Positions 1 to 5,106 of a DNA stretch of 5,106 nt are shown here, piece after piece (positions within the stretch are counted from its first letter, which is position 1; the number at the start of each line of letters is the position of its first letter). The notes beneath the pieces are model-generated. The model did no database searches. It saw nothing but the letters and a program-made list of their open reading frames with translations, and was not told the origin of the DNA. The stretch is from Gammaproteobacteria bacterium (lineage in GTDB: Bacteria > Pseudomonadota > Gammaproteobacteria > Ga0077536): positions 1 to 5,106 of the forward strand of contig DAOWDI010000001.1 in the NCBI GenBank assembly GCA_030639105.1. The letters are read 5' to 3'. Both the position numbers and the translations under genes were made by a program.

Positions 1-51
1 CGTACGTCCAAGGCTCCAGGTCGATACGACTACAGCGACTCGAGGTACTAA
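1..51 (+). CDS. Possible C-terminal tail of an upstream gene (partial)
   Basis: Frame 1 is open from the left edge for 16 codons and ends at a TAA at 49-51, reading RTSKAPGRYDYSDSRY. The Tyr/Asp/Arg/Ser-rich, charged composition is credible for a hydrophilic protein tail. The other two plus frames give no better reading. Sixteen codons is too short to prove coding or to name a product. If real, the gene would lie upstream in the same orientation as the cytochrome operon. The chance alternative is fully open. Confidence 0.3.
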   Translation, partial: RTSKAPGRYDYSDSRY

Positions 52-166
52 AATGAGTTCGAGGATGCGGCCGCGGACTAGAAGTCTGTCTGACTTAGGG
101 GTGCGTAGCGAGGCGAGTGGGAAATAACGAGGTATTCTGACCATCGCTTGCCTCTTCCGTATGTTG

Positions 167-180
167 ATTTTTCGAAAAAT
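167..180. repeat. 14-bp perfect palindrome
   Basis: ATTTTTCGAAAAAT equals its own reverse complement over all 14 bases; the flanking bases do not extend it. It lies about 260 bases ahead of the first cytochrome gene in AT-rich non-coding DNA. It could be an operator for a dimeric regulator. With no loop it would make a poor RNA hairpin, and no T-tract supports a terminator. The function is unknown. Confidence 0.4.
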
Positions 181-297
181 TCGCTAACTTCAACCTTGAG
201 GCCTACATCAGTAGCTGCGCTCATGTCTCTCACCCATTTTTCGTAGATAAAACGAATTTCAGCTCGTAGTATTTAGTTTCGTCACTTAGACTCACGG

Positions 298-311
298 TTA
301 ACGCACATCAC
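298..311. promoter_or_regulatory. Weak second FNR-like site
   Basis: TTAACGCACATCAC keeps 7 of the 10 defined positions of the FNR consensus TTGAT-N4-ATCAA. It resembles the strong box 40 bp downstream: the 14-mers at 297-310 and 337-350 agree at 11 of 14 positions. The two centres are a little under four helical turns apart, so bound dimers would lie on roughly the same face. It may be a low-affinity auxiliary site, or chance. Confidence 0.25.
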
Positions 312-337
312 TTTCATGCGGTTTTTCCATAAAAAGG

Positions 338-351
338 TTGACGTGCATCAA
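338..351. promoter_or_regulatory. FNR/Anr/Dnr-type binding site
   Basis: TTGACGTGCATCAA matches the FNR-family consensus TTGAT-N4-ATCAA at 9 of 10 defined positions; only the fifth base differs (C for T). Its centre, 344.5, lies about 41 bases upstream of the start point expected from the -10-like hexamer at 373-378. That is the classic class II FNR activation geometry. FNR and Anr sense low oxygen through an iron-sulfur cluster, and Dnr-type paralogues respond to nitric oxide; the site alone cannot tell which binds. The cytochrome c and Usp genes downstream are typical members of such regulons. Confidence 0.65.
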
Positions 352-372
352 TGCCCCGCGGACGATGTCCGG

Positions 373-378
373 TAGACT
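373..378 (+). promoter_or_regulatory. Probable -10 element of the cytochrome operon promoter
   Basis: TAGACT matches TATAAT at four of six positions, including the key T1, A2 and T6. It predicts transcription starting near 385-386, which puts the FNR-type box at about -41.5. The -35 position is occupied by that box rather than by a recognisable TTGACA, as expected for an activator-dependent promoter. The resulting leader to the ATG at 427 would be about 41 nt. Confidence 0.45.
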
Positions 379-414
379 ATGTCTCAAACTAGTTTAAGAG
401 TGAGGGCCGCAAAC

Positions 415-422
415 GGAGGGGG
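415..422 (+). promoter_or_regulatory. Ribosome binding site that fixes the cytochrome start
   Basis: GGAGGGGG lies just upstream of the ATG at 427, with 7 bases between its GGAGG core and the start codon. The in-frame ATG at 379 has no such site and would lie upstream of the inferred transcription start. The strong purine run is therefore the main reason for choosing 427. Confidence 0.75.
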
Positions 423-426
423 CATA

Positions 427-915
427 ATGATTATATTTGCAAGCACCCCGCGTCTGAAGGCTTGGGCGGCTATCGTCGTAATGGCGGCCACTGGTAGTCT
501 TGGCGGGTGCGGAACCGACCATACGCCGGTCCGGGGCTTCGTGCTACCGCAAGGTGACATCGAACGCGGCCAAGAAGTCTTTGCTACTGCCGGATGTCGC
601 TATTGTCACAGCATTCGAGATGTGGATTTACCTCCTTTCGAAGGCAACGCGGTGTTGGATATAGAACTCGGTGGCAAAGTCTACCGCGTAAAAACCTATG
701 GCGAACTGCTGACTTCTATCGTCAACCCCAACCACGTCGTGTCGGCACAATACCGCGCGATGCTCGACGCCAAAGAGAGAATAAATCCGCAATCACCAAT
801 GCCCGTATTCAACGACCTCATCAACGTCACACAGCTTATCGACCTAACCGCTTTTCTACACGCGCGATACGAATTGCTGACGCCGCAATACCGCGGATAC
901 TATTACGGGCCATGA
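427..915 (+). CDS. Monoheme cytochrome c lipoprotein
   Basis: This 162-residue protein should carry electrons in the periplasm, tethered to a membrane. Residues 9-27 form a lipoprotein signal peptide ending in lipobox LGGC, with Cys28 as the lipidated residue. The residue after Cys28 is Gly, not Asp, which fits outer-membrane sorting in proteobacteria. The class I cytochrome c domain begins at about residue 43 (GDIERGQEVF). The heme motif is CRYCH at 57-61, with Cys57 and Cys60 for the thioether bonds and His61 as proximal ligand. Met125 in SPMPVFND is the likely distal ligand, followed by a closing helix typical of the fold (VTQLIDLTAFLHARY). The start at 427 is set by a strong ribosome binding site; a start at 379 would add 16 residues ahead of the signal peptide. 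It is the first gene after the FNR-type promoter and ends 80 bases before the usp gene. Its redox partner is unknown. Confidence 0.88.
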   Translation: MIIFASTPRLKAWAAIVVMAATGSLGGCGTDHTPVRGFVLPQGDIERGQEVFATAGCRYCHSIRDVDLPPFEGNAVLDIELGGKVYRVKTYGELLTSIVNPNHVVSAQYRAMLDAKERINPQSPMPVFNDLINVTQLIDLTAFLHARYELLTPQYRGYYYGP

Positions 916-995
916 ATAGAACCGCCACAACCAAGCTCATCAAAACCACTTCCTGTGATAATTGTGAAGGTGTATAACCGCGGGGAGAAATAGCG

Positions 996-1466
996 ATGAC
1001 CACCGATATTTCTAAGATCCTGCTCGCCACCGATGGATCCGATGGTTCAATGCATGCGGCCAGATTCGCTGCCACTATTGCTCGATCGCTTGGTGCAAAG
1101 ATCACCATACTGACGGTCCATGACGATGACGTATTGGTACTGCATGCGATGGGTCCCGCGGTGTGGCCCGCGGCGGTACCGGATGCATCACTGAACGTCG
1201 AGGAGATCAAGACCGTAACGGAAAAGAAGGCCGCCGAGACGACGCTTGCAGATACGAAATCAGCACTCGGAGAACTCACGAATGTCGAGGTCGACCAGGT
1301 CTGGGGGCATACCGCCGAGGCGATCTGCGACTACGCGAGTGAACAGGCCTTCGACCTCATTATCATCGGCTCGCGTGGTCGTTCGGCATTTGCCCGCCTG
1401 CTGCTGGGCAGCGTCAGCACTCAGGTCGCGCACCACTCACCCTGCCCCGTAACCATCGTACACTGA
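996..1466 (+). CDS. Universal stress protein, UspA family
   Basis: A 156-residue single-domain Usp, the usual length for the family and expected to be a cytoplasmic dimer. The N-terminal strand KILLATDGSDGS carries the conserved nucleotide-contacting Asp13. The C-terminal signature is complete: Gly125-x2-Gly128-x9-Gly138-Ser139, followed by a final strand (CPVTIVH). This marks the ATP-binding subgroup, as in MJ0577, rather than the non-binding UspA type. GGGGAG at 982-987 is the ribosome binding site, 8 bases before the ATG. The gene lies between two cytochrome genes on the same strand, which suggests a role in low-oxygen or energy-stress physiology; usp genes in FNR/Anr regulons are well known. 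A TATAAC hexamer at 973-978 could give a secondary internal promoter, but its -35 region is poor. The exact Usp paralogue cannot be named. Confidence 0.93.
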   Translation: MTTDISKILLATDGSDGSMHAARFAATIARSLGAKITILTVHDDDVLVLHAMGPAVWPAAVPDASLNVEEIKTVTEKKAAETTLADTKSALGELTNVEVDQVWGHTAEAICDYASEQAFDLIIIGSRGRSAFARLLLGSVSTQVAHHSPCPVTIVH

Positions 1467-1499
1467 AAAACCGGCTGCAAGCACTGAGGTAATTTGGCC

Positions 1500-2648
1500 T
1501 TGAACCGACTATCTAAAGTCTTCTTTATCGTGGTTGGCGCAGCGGCGCTCTCCAGCCTGCCACTCACGGCAATGGCGGAAAGAAGCACCGCCTCGATAAT
1601 GCACAATGTGTATGACGCGATCGCCTATCTCCTGCCACTGAGCTTGCGCGATCCGGGCGAAAGCACAATATGGGATCGCAGCCTGATTGACGACAAGTTG
1701 CGGACGCTCGATACCGCAGCCGACGCACTGAAGCATCATGGCGGTGAAGAGGAGCAGGAGTTCCAATACCTCGCCCGGTCATTCGACGAACTAACCACGG
1801 ATGTACACAAGGCTTTTTCCAACGAATGGCCGGAATTTGCATATTTCTCAATGATGGATCTGGTGCAGCATTGCGTAGCTTGCCATTCGCGCCTGGCCGC
1901 GCCGTCACAATCCTTATTCGGCCAGCGTCTCAATGCGCGGAAGCATACGCGCGAACTACCGCCACGAGACATCGTAAAACACTACATTGCCGTACGCCAG
2001 TTCGATGCCGCATTGCGATCTATCGAGAAGATCCTGATGGACCCAGGTTTGCATCCAATTGAGGCCGACTACAACAGCTTGATGATCGATTACCTAAACG
2101 TTGCCGTCGCCGCAAAGCGATCGCCCGAGACAGCCAGGAATTTCTTGCGCCGGTATCTCGCCCGGCCCGATCTGCCTTTCTACCTCAGCCGTCGAATCGA
2201 ATTCTGGATTGCCTCGTTGATAGATTTTTCTGATGAGCTTGCAGCCAAGCCCAGTCTAGAAACAGCAAAGGCCATCTTTTACGCCGCTGACGACTTGAGC
2301 CGCGGCCCAGGTAATCGGGTGCGTGCGGTACATGACATTACAGCAGCAAGCATCGTGCGCAGCTATCTGTCCGGATCATCGAAGCGCAAAGCTAGAGCCT
2401 TAGGCGAGGCCTACTACATCCTCGGTGTCATCGCATTACGTACCTTAGAGCCGAAATCCGCGGTGCCCGAAATGGAATTGCTGTTGGCGGCCTCAATCAA
2501 AGCGGATCCGAAGGGTACGCATGCAGTGGAATCGTATGCACTGCTCGAAGAGTACGGTTACGTTCACGAAGATCGCCTTGCCGCTGTGAGTACATCACAA
2601 ACACTCATCGACATGAATGCACTGCGCACCATGATCGAGCAAGAGTAA
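1500..2648 (+). CDS. Secreted cytochrome c'-like / helical-repeat protein
   Basis: A 382-residue exported protein not assigned to a named family. Residues 1-26 are a Sec signal peptide: NRLSK, a hydrophobic core, then TAMA before the cut. Residues 27-130 look all-helical and end in a heme motif CVACH at 125-129. One CxxCH at the end of a helical stretch of about 100 residues recalls cytochrome c'/c556, where the motif lies in the fourth helix. The remaining 250 residues have alternating amphipathic helices resembling TPR or related solenoid repeats (for example around 165-180 and 300-316) and contain no second CxxCH. The start is TTG: GAGG at 1486-1489 lies 10 bases before the TTG at 1500 and 4 bases before an alternative TTG at 1494, which adds only two residues. 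It begins about 33 bases after usp and probably shares its transcript. It may be a gas- or electron-sensing periplasmic scaffold, but that is inference. Confidence 0.8.
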   Translation: MNRLSKVFFIVVGAAALSSLPLTAMAERSTASIMHNVYDAIAYLLPLSLRDPGESTIWDRSLIDDKLRTLDTAADALKHHGGEEEQEFQYLARSFDELTTDVHKAFSNEWPEFAYFSMMDLVQHCVACHSRLAAPSQSLFGQRLNARKHTRELPPRDIVKHYIAVRQFDAALRSIEKILMDPGLHPIEADYNSLMIDYLNVAVAAKRSPETARNFLRRYLARPDLPFYLSRRIEFWIASLIDFSDELAAKPSLETAKAIFYAADDLSRGPGNRVRAVHDITAASIVRSYLSGSSKRKARALGEAYYILGVIALRTLEPKSAVPEMELLLAASIKADPKGTHAVESYALLEEYGYVHEDRLAAVSTSQTLIDMNALRTMIEQE

Positions 2649-2707
2649 CGGCAAAAAATGCCCTCGTCGACTGACTAAACTGGATTCCGGCAAACACCCA
2701 CCCCGGC

Positions 2708-2736
2708 CGGTAGTCGACCATCAGTTGGTGGTACCG
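2708..2736. other. Composite hairpin between convergent genes
   Basis: CGGTA at 2708-2712 pairs with TACCG at 2732-2736. Inside them ACCA at 2717-2720 pairs with TGGT at 2726-2729 around a 5-base loop. It lies between the ends of two converging genes, where a bidirectional terminator would be expected. There is no T-tract on either strand, so intrinsic termination is doubtful. A further short stem (GAGAAG at 2748-2753 with CTTCTT at 2762-2767) is equally weak. Confidence 0.25.
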
Positions 2737-2818
2737 CCGAGTTACTCGAGAAGTGTCCTGGCTTCTTCCTTGCTCGATAATTCCCGTTGGCTCGCAAATG
2801 CCTTCGTGTTAGGTATAG

Positions 2819-4072
2819 CTACCGATACAGCGGCGAGGCCGCGATCCGCTTGTCAATGTCACGCACGACACGTTTGTAGCTGGTACCGCCAATCCCGCCA
2901 TAACGCCTCTCAAACTCGGCATCATTCATATTTTCTTCCAAGCCGCTGACATCCGGAATCAACGCCGCGTCATCGATTCCCTCCCCGATCAAGCGCTGGA
3001 TACGGCTCGCGGACGTGGCCGATGCGGTCGCGGCCTGGCCGAATCGCGTGCCGGACTTGTCGGCCGCCAGATCCTTGAAGCTAAACCCACTACCCCCATC
3101 GGCATCGTCGATTTCCTTGAATAAACCGATGGCGTCGGACACTGCGCCACCACCGGTAACGGCCAGCGCCGCGGAAGTCATAAAATGTTGGACAAAATCA
3201 TGGCGGCCATGGATCCGCAGCGTCACACGCTTCGGCTTTACCCAATCAACTGCCTCGGGAGCGAGTGCACTCAGGTTGCGACCGTCGACGTATGTTGCAA
3301 TTACTATGATAGCCGCACGATTTTCCGCCACCGGATCGCCATTGGCCGAGCGCTCACGCGCGTGGCGAAATGCTGCCTCGATCAGGCTCACGAACGAGAG
3401 GCCGGCACCTTGGCGACCCACCTCGGCGGTGAGGAACTCATTGTAGGCAGCCAACTTCTGTCGATCCTCGCGGGAGACAATCCTATCCCTCACGGCATCC
3501 GCGATCCCCGCCTTCCAGCGATAGGTGATGTCGAGGCGCTTTGGCCGGATCTCGACGGCCCGAAATGCCTCCTCGGCATCGCGCACACCCGAAGCACGAT
3601 AGAGATATTCCACGCCGAATGCCGTCAATACCTCGACCAAAGCGGGAGGGAAATATACCCGGCCGATCCTCAGCTGCCGCAGTCGCAGTCTACCCTTCTC
3701 GGTAGTGAGGACGGTTTCGATGTTGAGATATCGTCCCGATGCGGCCTTCGAAACATCCAGAGTGGCGGCGAAAGCCAACCATGCGTCCTTCATTTCGAGC
3801 TCGGCGGCGCCCACTGCAAATCTGTTAACGAGATGATTGGCGACGAGATTCAGTTCTTCCTCGTTCATGCTGATAGTTTTCACTTCGTCGACTCGCAGTT
3901 TTCGCGGATCATGTTCGTGCAAAAGGTGCTTTGCACGGTCGACATTGGCGGCGCTAAGGCGCGCCTCACGCTCGACCAGCGGCGACGTCTCGAAACACAT
4001 CACGACTACTACAATCAATCCGACCGGAAGCAGGATCAACAAAAAGACGAACAGGCGGAAGAACCAACGCAT
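2819..4072 (-). CDS. Membrane-anchored protein of unknown function
   Basis: A 417-residue protein. It begins MRWFF followed by a strongly hydrophobic segment at about residues 5-25, which would act as a signal anchor with the bulk outside the cytoplasmic membrane; a cleaved signal peptide is less likely because no clear A-x-A site follows. The rest is a soluble mix of helix and strand. Blocks with the look of a conserved family are NEEELNLVANHL (about 70-81), YVDGRNL (261-267) and the Gly/Ser/Phe-rich GGSGFSFKDLAADKSGTRFG (326-345), with a C-terminal PLYR. I recall similar unnamed proteins in Gammaproteobacteria but know no assigned function and see no catalytic motif. The ATG at 4072 was preferred to a TTG one codon upstream; neither has a good ribosome binding site. 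It is transcribed toward the cytochrome operon and looks monocistronic. The membrane segment and continuous domain-like sequence support this strand over the long opposite-strand readings. Confidence 0.82.
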   Translation of the reverse strand: MRWFFRLFVFLLILLPVGLIVVVVMCFETSPLVEREARLSAANVDRAKHLLHEHDPRKLRVDEVKTISMNEEELNLVANHLVNRFAVGAAELEMKDAWLAFAATLDVSKAASGRYLNIETVLTTEKGRLRLRQLRIGRVYFPPALVEVLTAFGVEYLYRASGVRDAEEAFRAVEIRPKRLDITYRWKAGIADAVRDRIVSREDRQKLAAYNEFLTAEVGRQGAGLSFVSLIEAAFRHARERSANGDPVAENRAAIIVIATYVDGRNLSALAPEAVDWVKPKRVTLRIHGRHDFVQHFMTSAALAVTGGGAVSDAIGLFKEIDDADGGSGFSFKDLAADKSGTRFGQAATASATSASRIQRLIGEGIDDAALIPDVSGLEENMNDAEFERRYGGIGGTSYKRVVRDIDKRIAASPLYR

Positions 4073-4341
4073 CAAAGGTCAACCAACGGGCAAGCTCACG
4101 CGAGCTAATCATGAACCGTGCCGGGATGCGAGTCCACGGCGGATGGCTTGGCGAATGTTATCGAGTTTTCCAGACAGATTTACCCGTCTACCCACCCTTG
4201 GACAAAAAGATCCACTGTTTGAGCATCGCGAACAACTGGATGCCCTCGTGGAGAAGTTGCTAAACTTACGCGCCAGCGCCAAATTCCCGTGGCCGATCCC
4301 TGAGATCCGCGAACGGGCAAGCGCATGCCACCGTAGCCGAT

Positions 4342-4353
4342 GATCGCGCGATC
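4342..4353. repeat. 12-bp perfect palindrome
   Basis: GATCGCGCGATC is its own reverse complement; the flanking bases do not extend it. It is GC-rich and contains two GATC sites, so it may be chance in a CG-rich context. It lies about 270 bases upstream of the minus-strand gene and about 65 bases before the AT-rich promoter-like block. No function is assigned. Confidence 0.3.
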
Positions 4354-4417
4354 GCCGAGAAAAGCAAGCAATGGTGGTGCCCTGAAAAATCAAAAGCGGA
4401 CTGTATGCACCGTAGTA

Positions 4418-4426
4418 TGTTAAAAT
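4418..4426 (+). promoter_or_regulatory. Possible extended -10 promoter for rhlE
   Basis: TGTTAAAAT fits the extended -10 pattern TG-N-TATAAT with one hexamer mismatch, inside the most AT-rich block of the region. No good -35 is visible, which extended -10 promoters can tolerate. CACCG at 4408-4412 and CGGTG at 4434-4438 form an inverted repeat around it that could be an operator. Transcription would start near 4433 and give rhlE a leader of about 320 nt. A second candidate, TATAGT at 4544-4549, would give a leader of about 200 nt but also lacks a -35. Confidence 0.35.
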
Positions 4427-4434
4427 AAATTTTC

Positions 4435-4520
4435 GGTGACAGCCCGACAGGGTGCCAAGAGGGTCATCTTTAGTTGTTAGTTCGTCTTATCGGTGTTGTT
4501 ATCGTTAATGGCGATGCCGA
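4435..4520 (+). promoter_or_regulatory. Foldable leader segment upstream of rhlE
   Basis: Two nested or bulged stems are visible. GGTGAC (4435-4440) pairs with GTCATC (4463-4468) using one G-U pair and encloses GCCC/GGGT (4442-4445 with 4450-4453) around a GACA tetraloop. Next, TCGGT (4490-4494) pairs with GCCGA (4516-4520), with ATCG/CGAT (4501-4504 with 4512-4515) inside. The segment starts at the inferred transcription start. It matches no riboswitch class I recognise. Long structured leaders are known on cold-induced RNA genes, so a role in rhlE control is possible but unproven. Confidence 0.3.
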
Positions 4521-4576
4521 CCCCGAGACAAGCTATCCCTCCTTATAGTATAGAGAGCCAATTACTGCATGGCGCA

Positions 4577-4588
4577 TGTGCCGGCACA
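4577..4588. repeat. 12-bp perfect palindrome
   Basis: TGTGCCGGCACA equals its reverse complement over 12 bases, 168 bases upstream of rhlE and about 28 bases after the TATAGT hexamer at 4544-4549. In that position it could be an operator overlapping the early transcribed region. No regulator with this site is recognised. Confidence 0.35.
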
Positions 4589-4744
4589 CCTACTGGCAAG
4601 GCTGTTTTCACGCCCCGGGCTGAATTCGCGACAATACTCGTGCAGCCGCCAGGGATCGATTTCACTTAGCCAAGAATTCAAGCCGCCAATACTCGTCTCC
4701 CGCTCGAAACAGCGGCCGGCGCTGGAGGCATAACGATGATTTTC

Positions 4745-4748
4745 AGGA
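4745..4748 (+). promoter_or_regulatory. Ribosome binding site of rhlE
   Basis: AGGA ends 7 bases before the ATG at 4756, a normal spacing. It supports this start, which also gives the N-terminus expected of RhlE (MTFDTLGL, compared with MSFDSLGL recalled for E. coli). Confidence 0.6.
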
Positions 4749-4755
4749 ATACAGA

Positions 4756-5106
4756 ATGACCTTTGACACGCTCGGCCTGGCCGAGGAACTACTGCGCGCC
4801 GTTCGCAATAACGGCTACACGATCCCCACGCCAATCCAGGTCCAATCCATCCCGGCCATATTAGACGGCTTCGACATCATGGCCGCGGCACAAACAGGCA
4901 CAGGGAAAACTGCCGGATTTACGCTGCCCATACTACAGGGACTCACCCACAAACCGCCGGTAAGCGGCAAACGAGCCCGTGCGCTCGTTCTCACACCCAC
5001 GCGGGAACTCGCGGCGCAGGTGCAAAACAGCGTCGTGACCTATGGGAAATACACTAATTTGCGGTCCGCCGTTGTCTTCGGCGGCGTCCCGGCCAACCCG
5101 CAGATA
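4756..5106 (+). CDS. rhlE: ATP-dependent RNA helicase RhlE (partial, N-terminal part)
   Basis: The first 117 codons of a DEAD-box RNA helicase; the frame is open to the right edge, so the C-terminus is missing. DEAD-box proteins use ATP to open short RNA duplexes; RhlE acts in ribosome assembly and RNA turnover in the cytoplasm. Motifs in order: the Q motif with Phe3 upstream and Gln28 in PTPIQ (24-28); Walker A, AQTGTGKT (45-52, Lys51 binding phosphate); motif Ia, PTRELAAQ (81-88); and the GG pair (109-110) in VVFGGV. The DEAD box itself and helicase domain 2 would lie beyond the window. The resemblance to E. coli RhlE, including TAGFTLP after Walker A and VFGGV.xNPQ at the edge, favours RhlE over RhlB, SrmB, DeaD or DbpA. 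The RhlE name rests on memory of the family rather than a search. The gene follows a long intergenic region and is probably transcribed alone. Confidence 0.93.
   Translation, partial: MTFDTLGLAEELLRAVRNNGYTIPTPIQVQSIPAILDGFDIMAAAQTGTGKTAGFTLPILQGLTHKPPVSGKRARALVLTPTRELAAQVQNSVVTYGKYTNLRSAVVFGGVPANPQI

Larger units (their letters stand above)
52..337. other. Non-coding upstream region
   Basis: No convincing gene is seen on either strand. A 24-codon reading from the ATG at 53 to a TAA at 125-127 has no ribosome binding site and an Arg/Ser-rich composition that does not look like protein. The stretch is more AT-rich than the genes that follow. A weak hairpin (AAGTC at 82-86 with GACTT at 92-96) has no T-tract, so it is not called a terminator. 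The right half probably holds upstream control sequence for the cytochrome operon. Confidence 0.5.
4073..4755. other. Long intergenic region between divergent genes
   Basis: About 680 bases hold no gene I can support. The left part (4073-4380) must contain the promoter of the minus-strand membrane protein; an AGCTC/GAGCT inverted repeat at 4093-4106 lies just upstream of its start. A plus-strand reading across about 4155-4343 has a protein-like amphipathic stretch (EHREQLDALVEKLLNLR) but no clear start and may be a gene remnant. From about 4381 the sequence turns AT-rich, then GT-rich and foldable, suggesting promoter and leader sequence for rhlE. Short readings near 4569-4733 (plus) and 4562-4834 (minus) are not convincing. 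Confidence 0.5.

Noticed and set aside
379..426. Earlier ATG for the first cytochrome (at 379)
   Set aside because: It has no ribosome binding site, would place 16 residues ahead of a normal lipoprotein signal peptide, and lies at or upstream of the inferred transcription start.
836..1279. 147-codon minus-strand reading across the usp gene
   Set aside because: It is antisense to a clear Usp, is Ser/Ala-rich and low in complexity, and has no domain.
2650..2662. GGCA-A5-TGCC hairpin right after the third operon gene as a terminator
   Set aside because: The stem is only four pairs and is not followed by a T-tract.
3185..4108. 307-codon plus-strand reading opposite the minus-strand membrane protein gene
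   Set aside because: It lies almost wholly antisense to the minus-strand gene, has no ribosome binding site or recognisable domain, and has a composition typical of an antisense shadow (many Cys, His and Arg).
4109..4393. 94-codon minus-strand reading upstream of the membrane protein gene
   Set aside because: It is Arg/Ser/Cys-rich, has no domain and no good ribosome binding site; it looks like a chance opening in GC-rich DNA.
4569..4733. 54-codon plus-strand reading just before rhlE
   Set aside because: It has no ribosome binding site, and its Ser/Arg/Pro-rich sequence does not look like protein. A leader peptide is possible but unsupported.
4562..4834. 90-codon minus-strand reading overlapping the rhlE start
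   Set aside because: It overlaps the well-supported rhlE N-terminus on the opposite strand and has Cys/Arg-rich shadow composition.
1..5106. CRISPR array, tRNA, insertion sequence ends or toxin-antitoxin pair
   Set aside because: I saw no regularly spaced direct repeats, no cloverleaf, no terminal inverted repeats with a transposase, and no small overlapping gene pair.

Overview
The window (about 54-57% GC by eye in its genes) looks like chromosomal DNA of a gammaproteobacterium with a respiratory, c-type cytochrome-rich lifestyle. The basis is a partial RhlE-type DEAD-box helicase at the right end that closely matches my memory of E. coli RhlE, plus periplasmic c-type cytochromes and an FNR/Anr-type binding site. 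The genus cannot be named from the sequence.

Left part (1-426). The first 51 bases may be the C-terminal tail of an upstream gene. They are followed by about 375 non-coding bases carrying a 14-bp palindrome and, at 338-351, an FNR/Anr/Dnr-type box that departs from TTGAT-N4-ATCAA by one base. A -10-like hexamer lies where a class II FNR-dependent promoter would place it, and a weaker copy of the box sits 40 bp upstream.

Putative operon (427-2648). Three plus-strand genes are closely spaced: (1) a lipoprotein monoheme cytochrome c (CxxCH, Met ligand, lipobox); (2) a single-domain, ATP-binding-type universal stress protein; (3) a secreted protein with one CxxCH at the end of an N-terminal helical region resembling cytochrome c'/c556, followed by about 250 residues of helical, TPR-like sequence. 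FNR-type control of two periplasmic or envelope cytochromes and a Usp suggests a low-oxygen electron-transfer and stress module. The function of the third protein is not established.

Middle (2649-4072). A convergent minus-strand gene encodes a 417-residue, single-membrane-anchor protein of unknown function. Its C-terminal region has the look of a conserved family. The 170-base gap between the convergent genes contains weak hairpins.

Right part (4073-5106). A 683-base stretch without a convincing gene precedes rhlE. It includes an AT-rich block with a possible extended -10 promoter, then foldable sequence that could be a long structured 5' leader. rhlE (117 codons visible) runs off the right edge.

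The clearest candidate for something little described is the FNR-box / cytochrome lipoprotein / Usp / cytochrome-TPR cassette. No CRISPR array, tRNA, rRNA, insertion sequence or phage gene was recognised.
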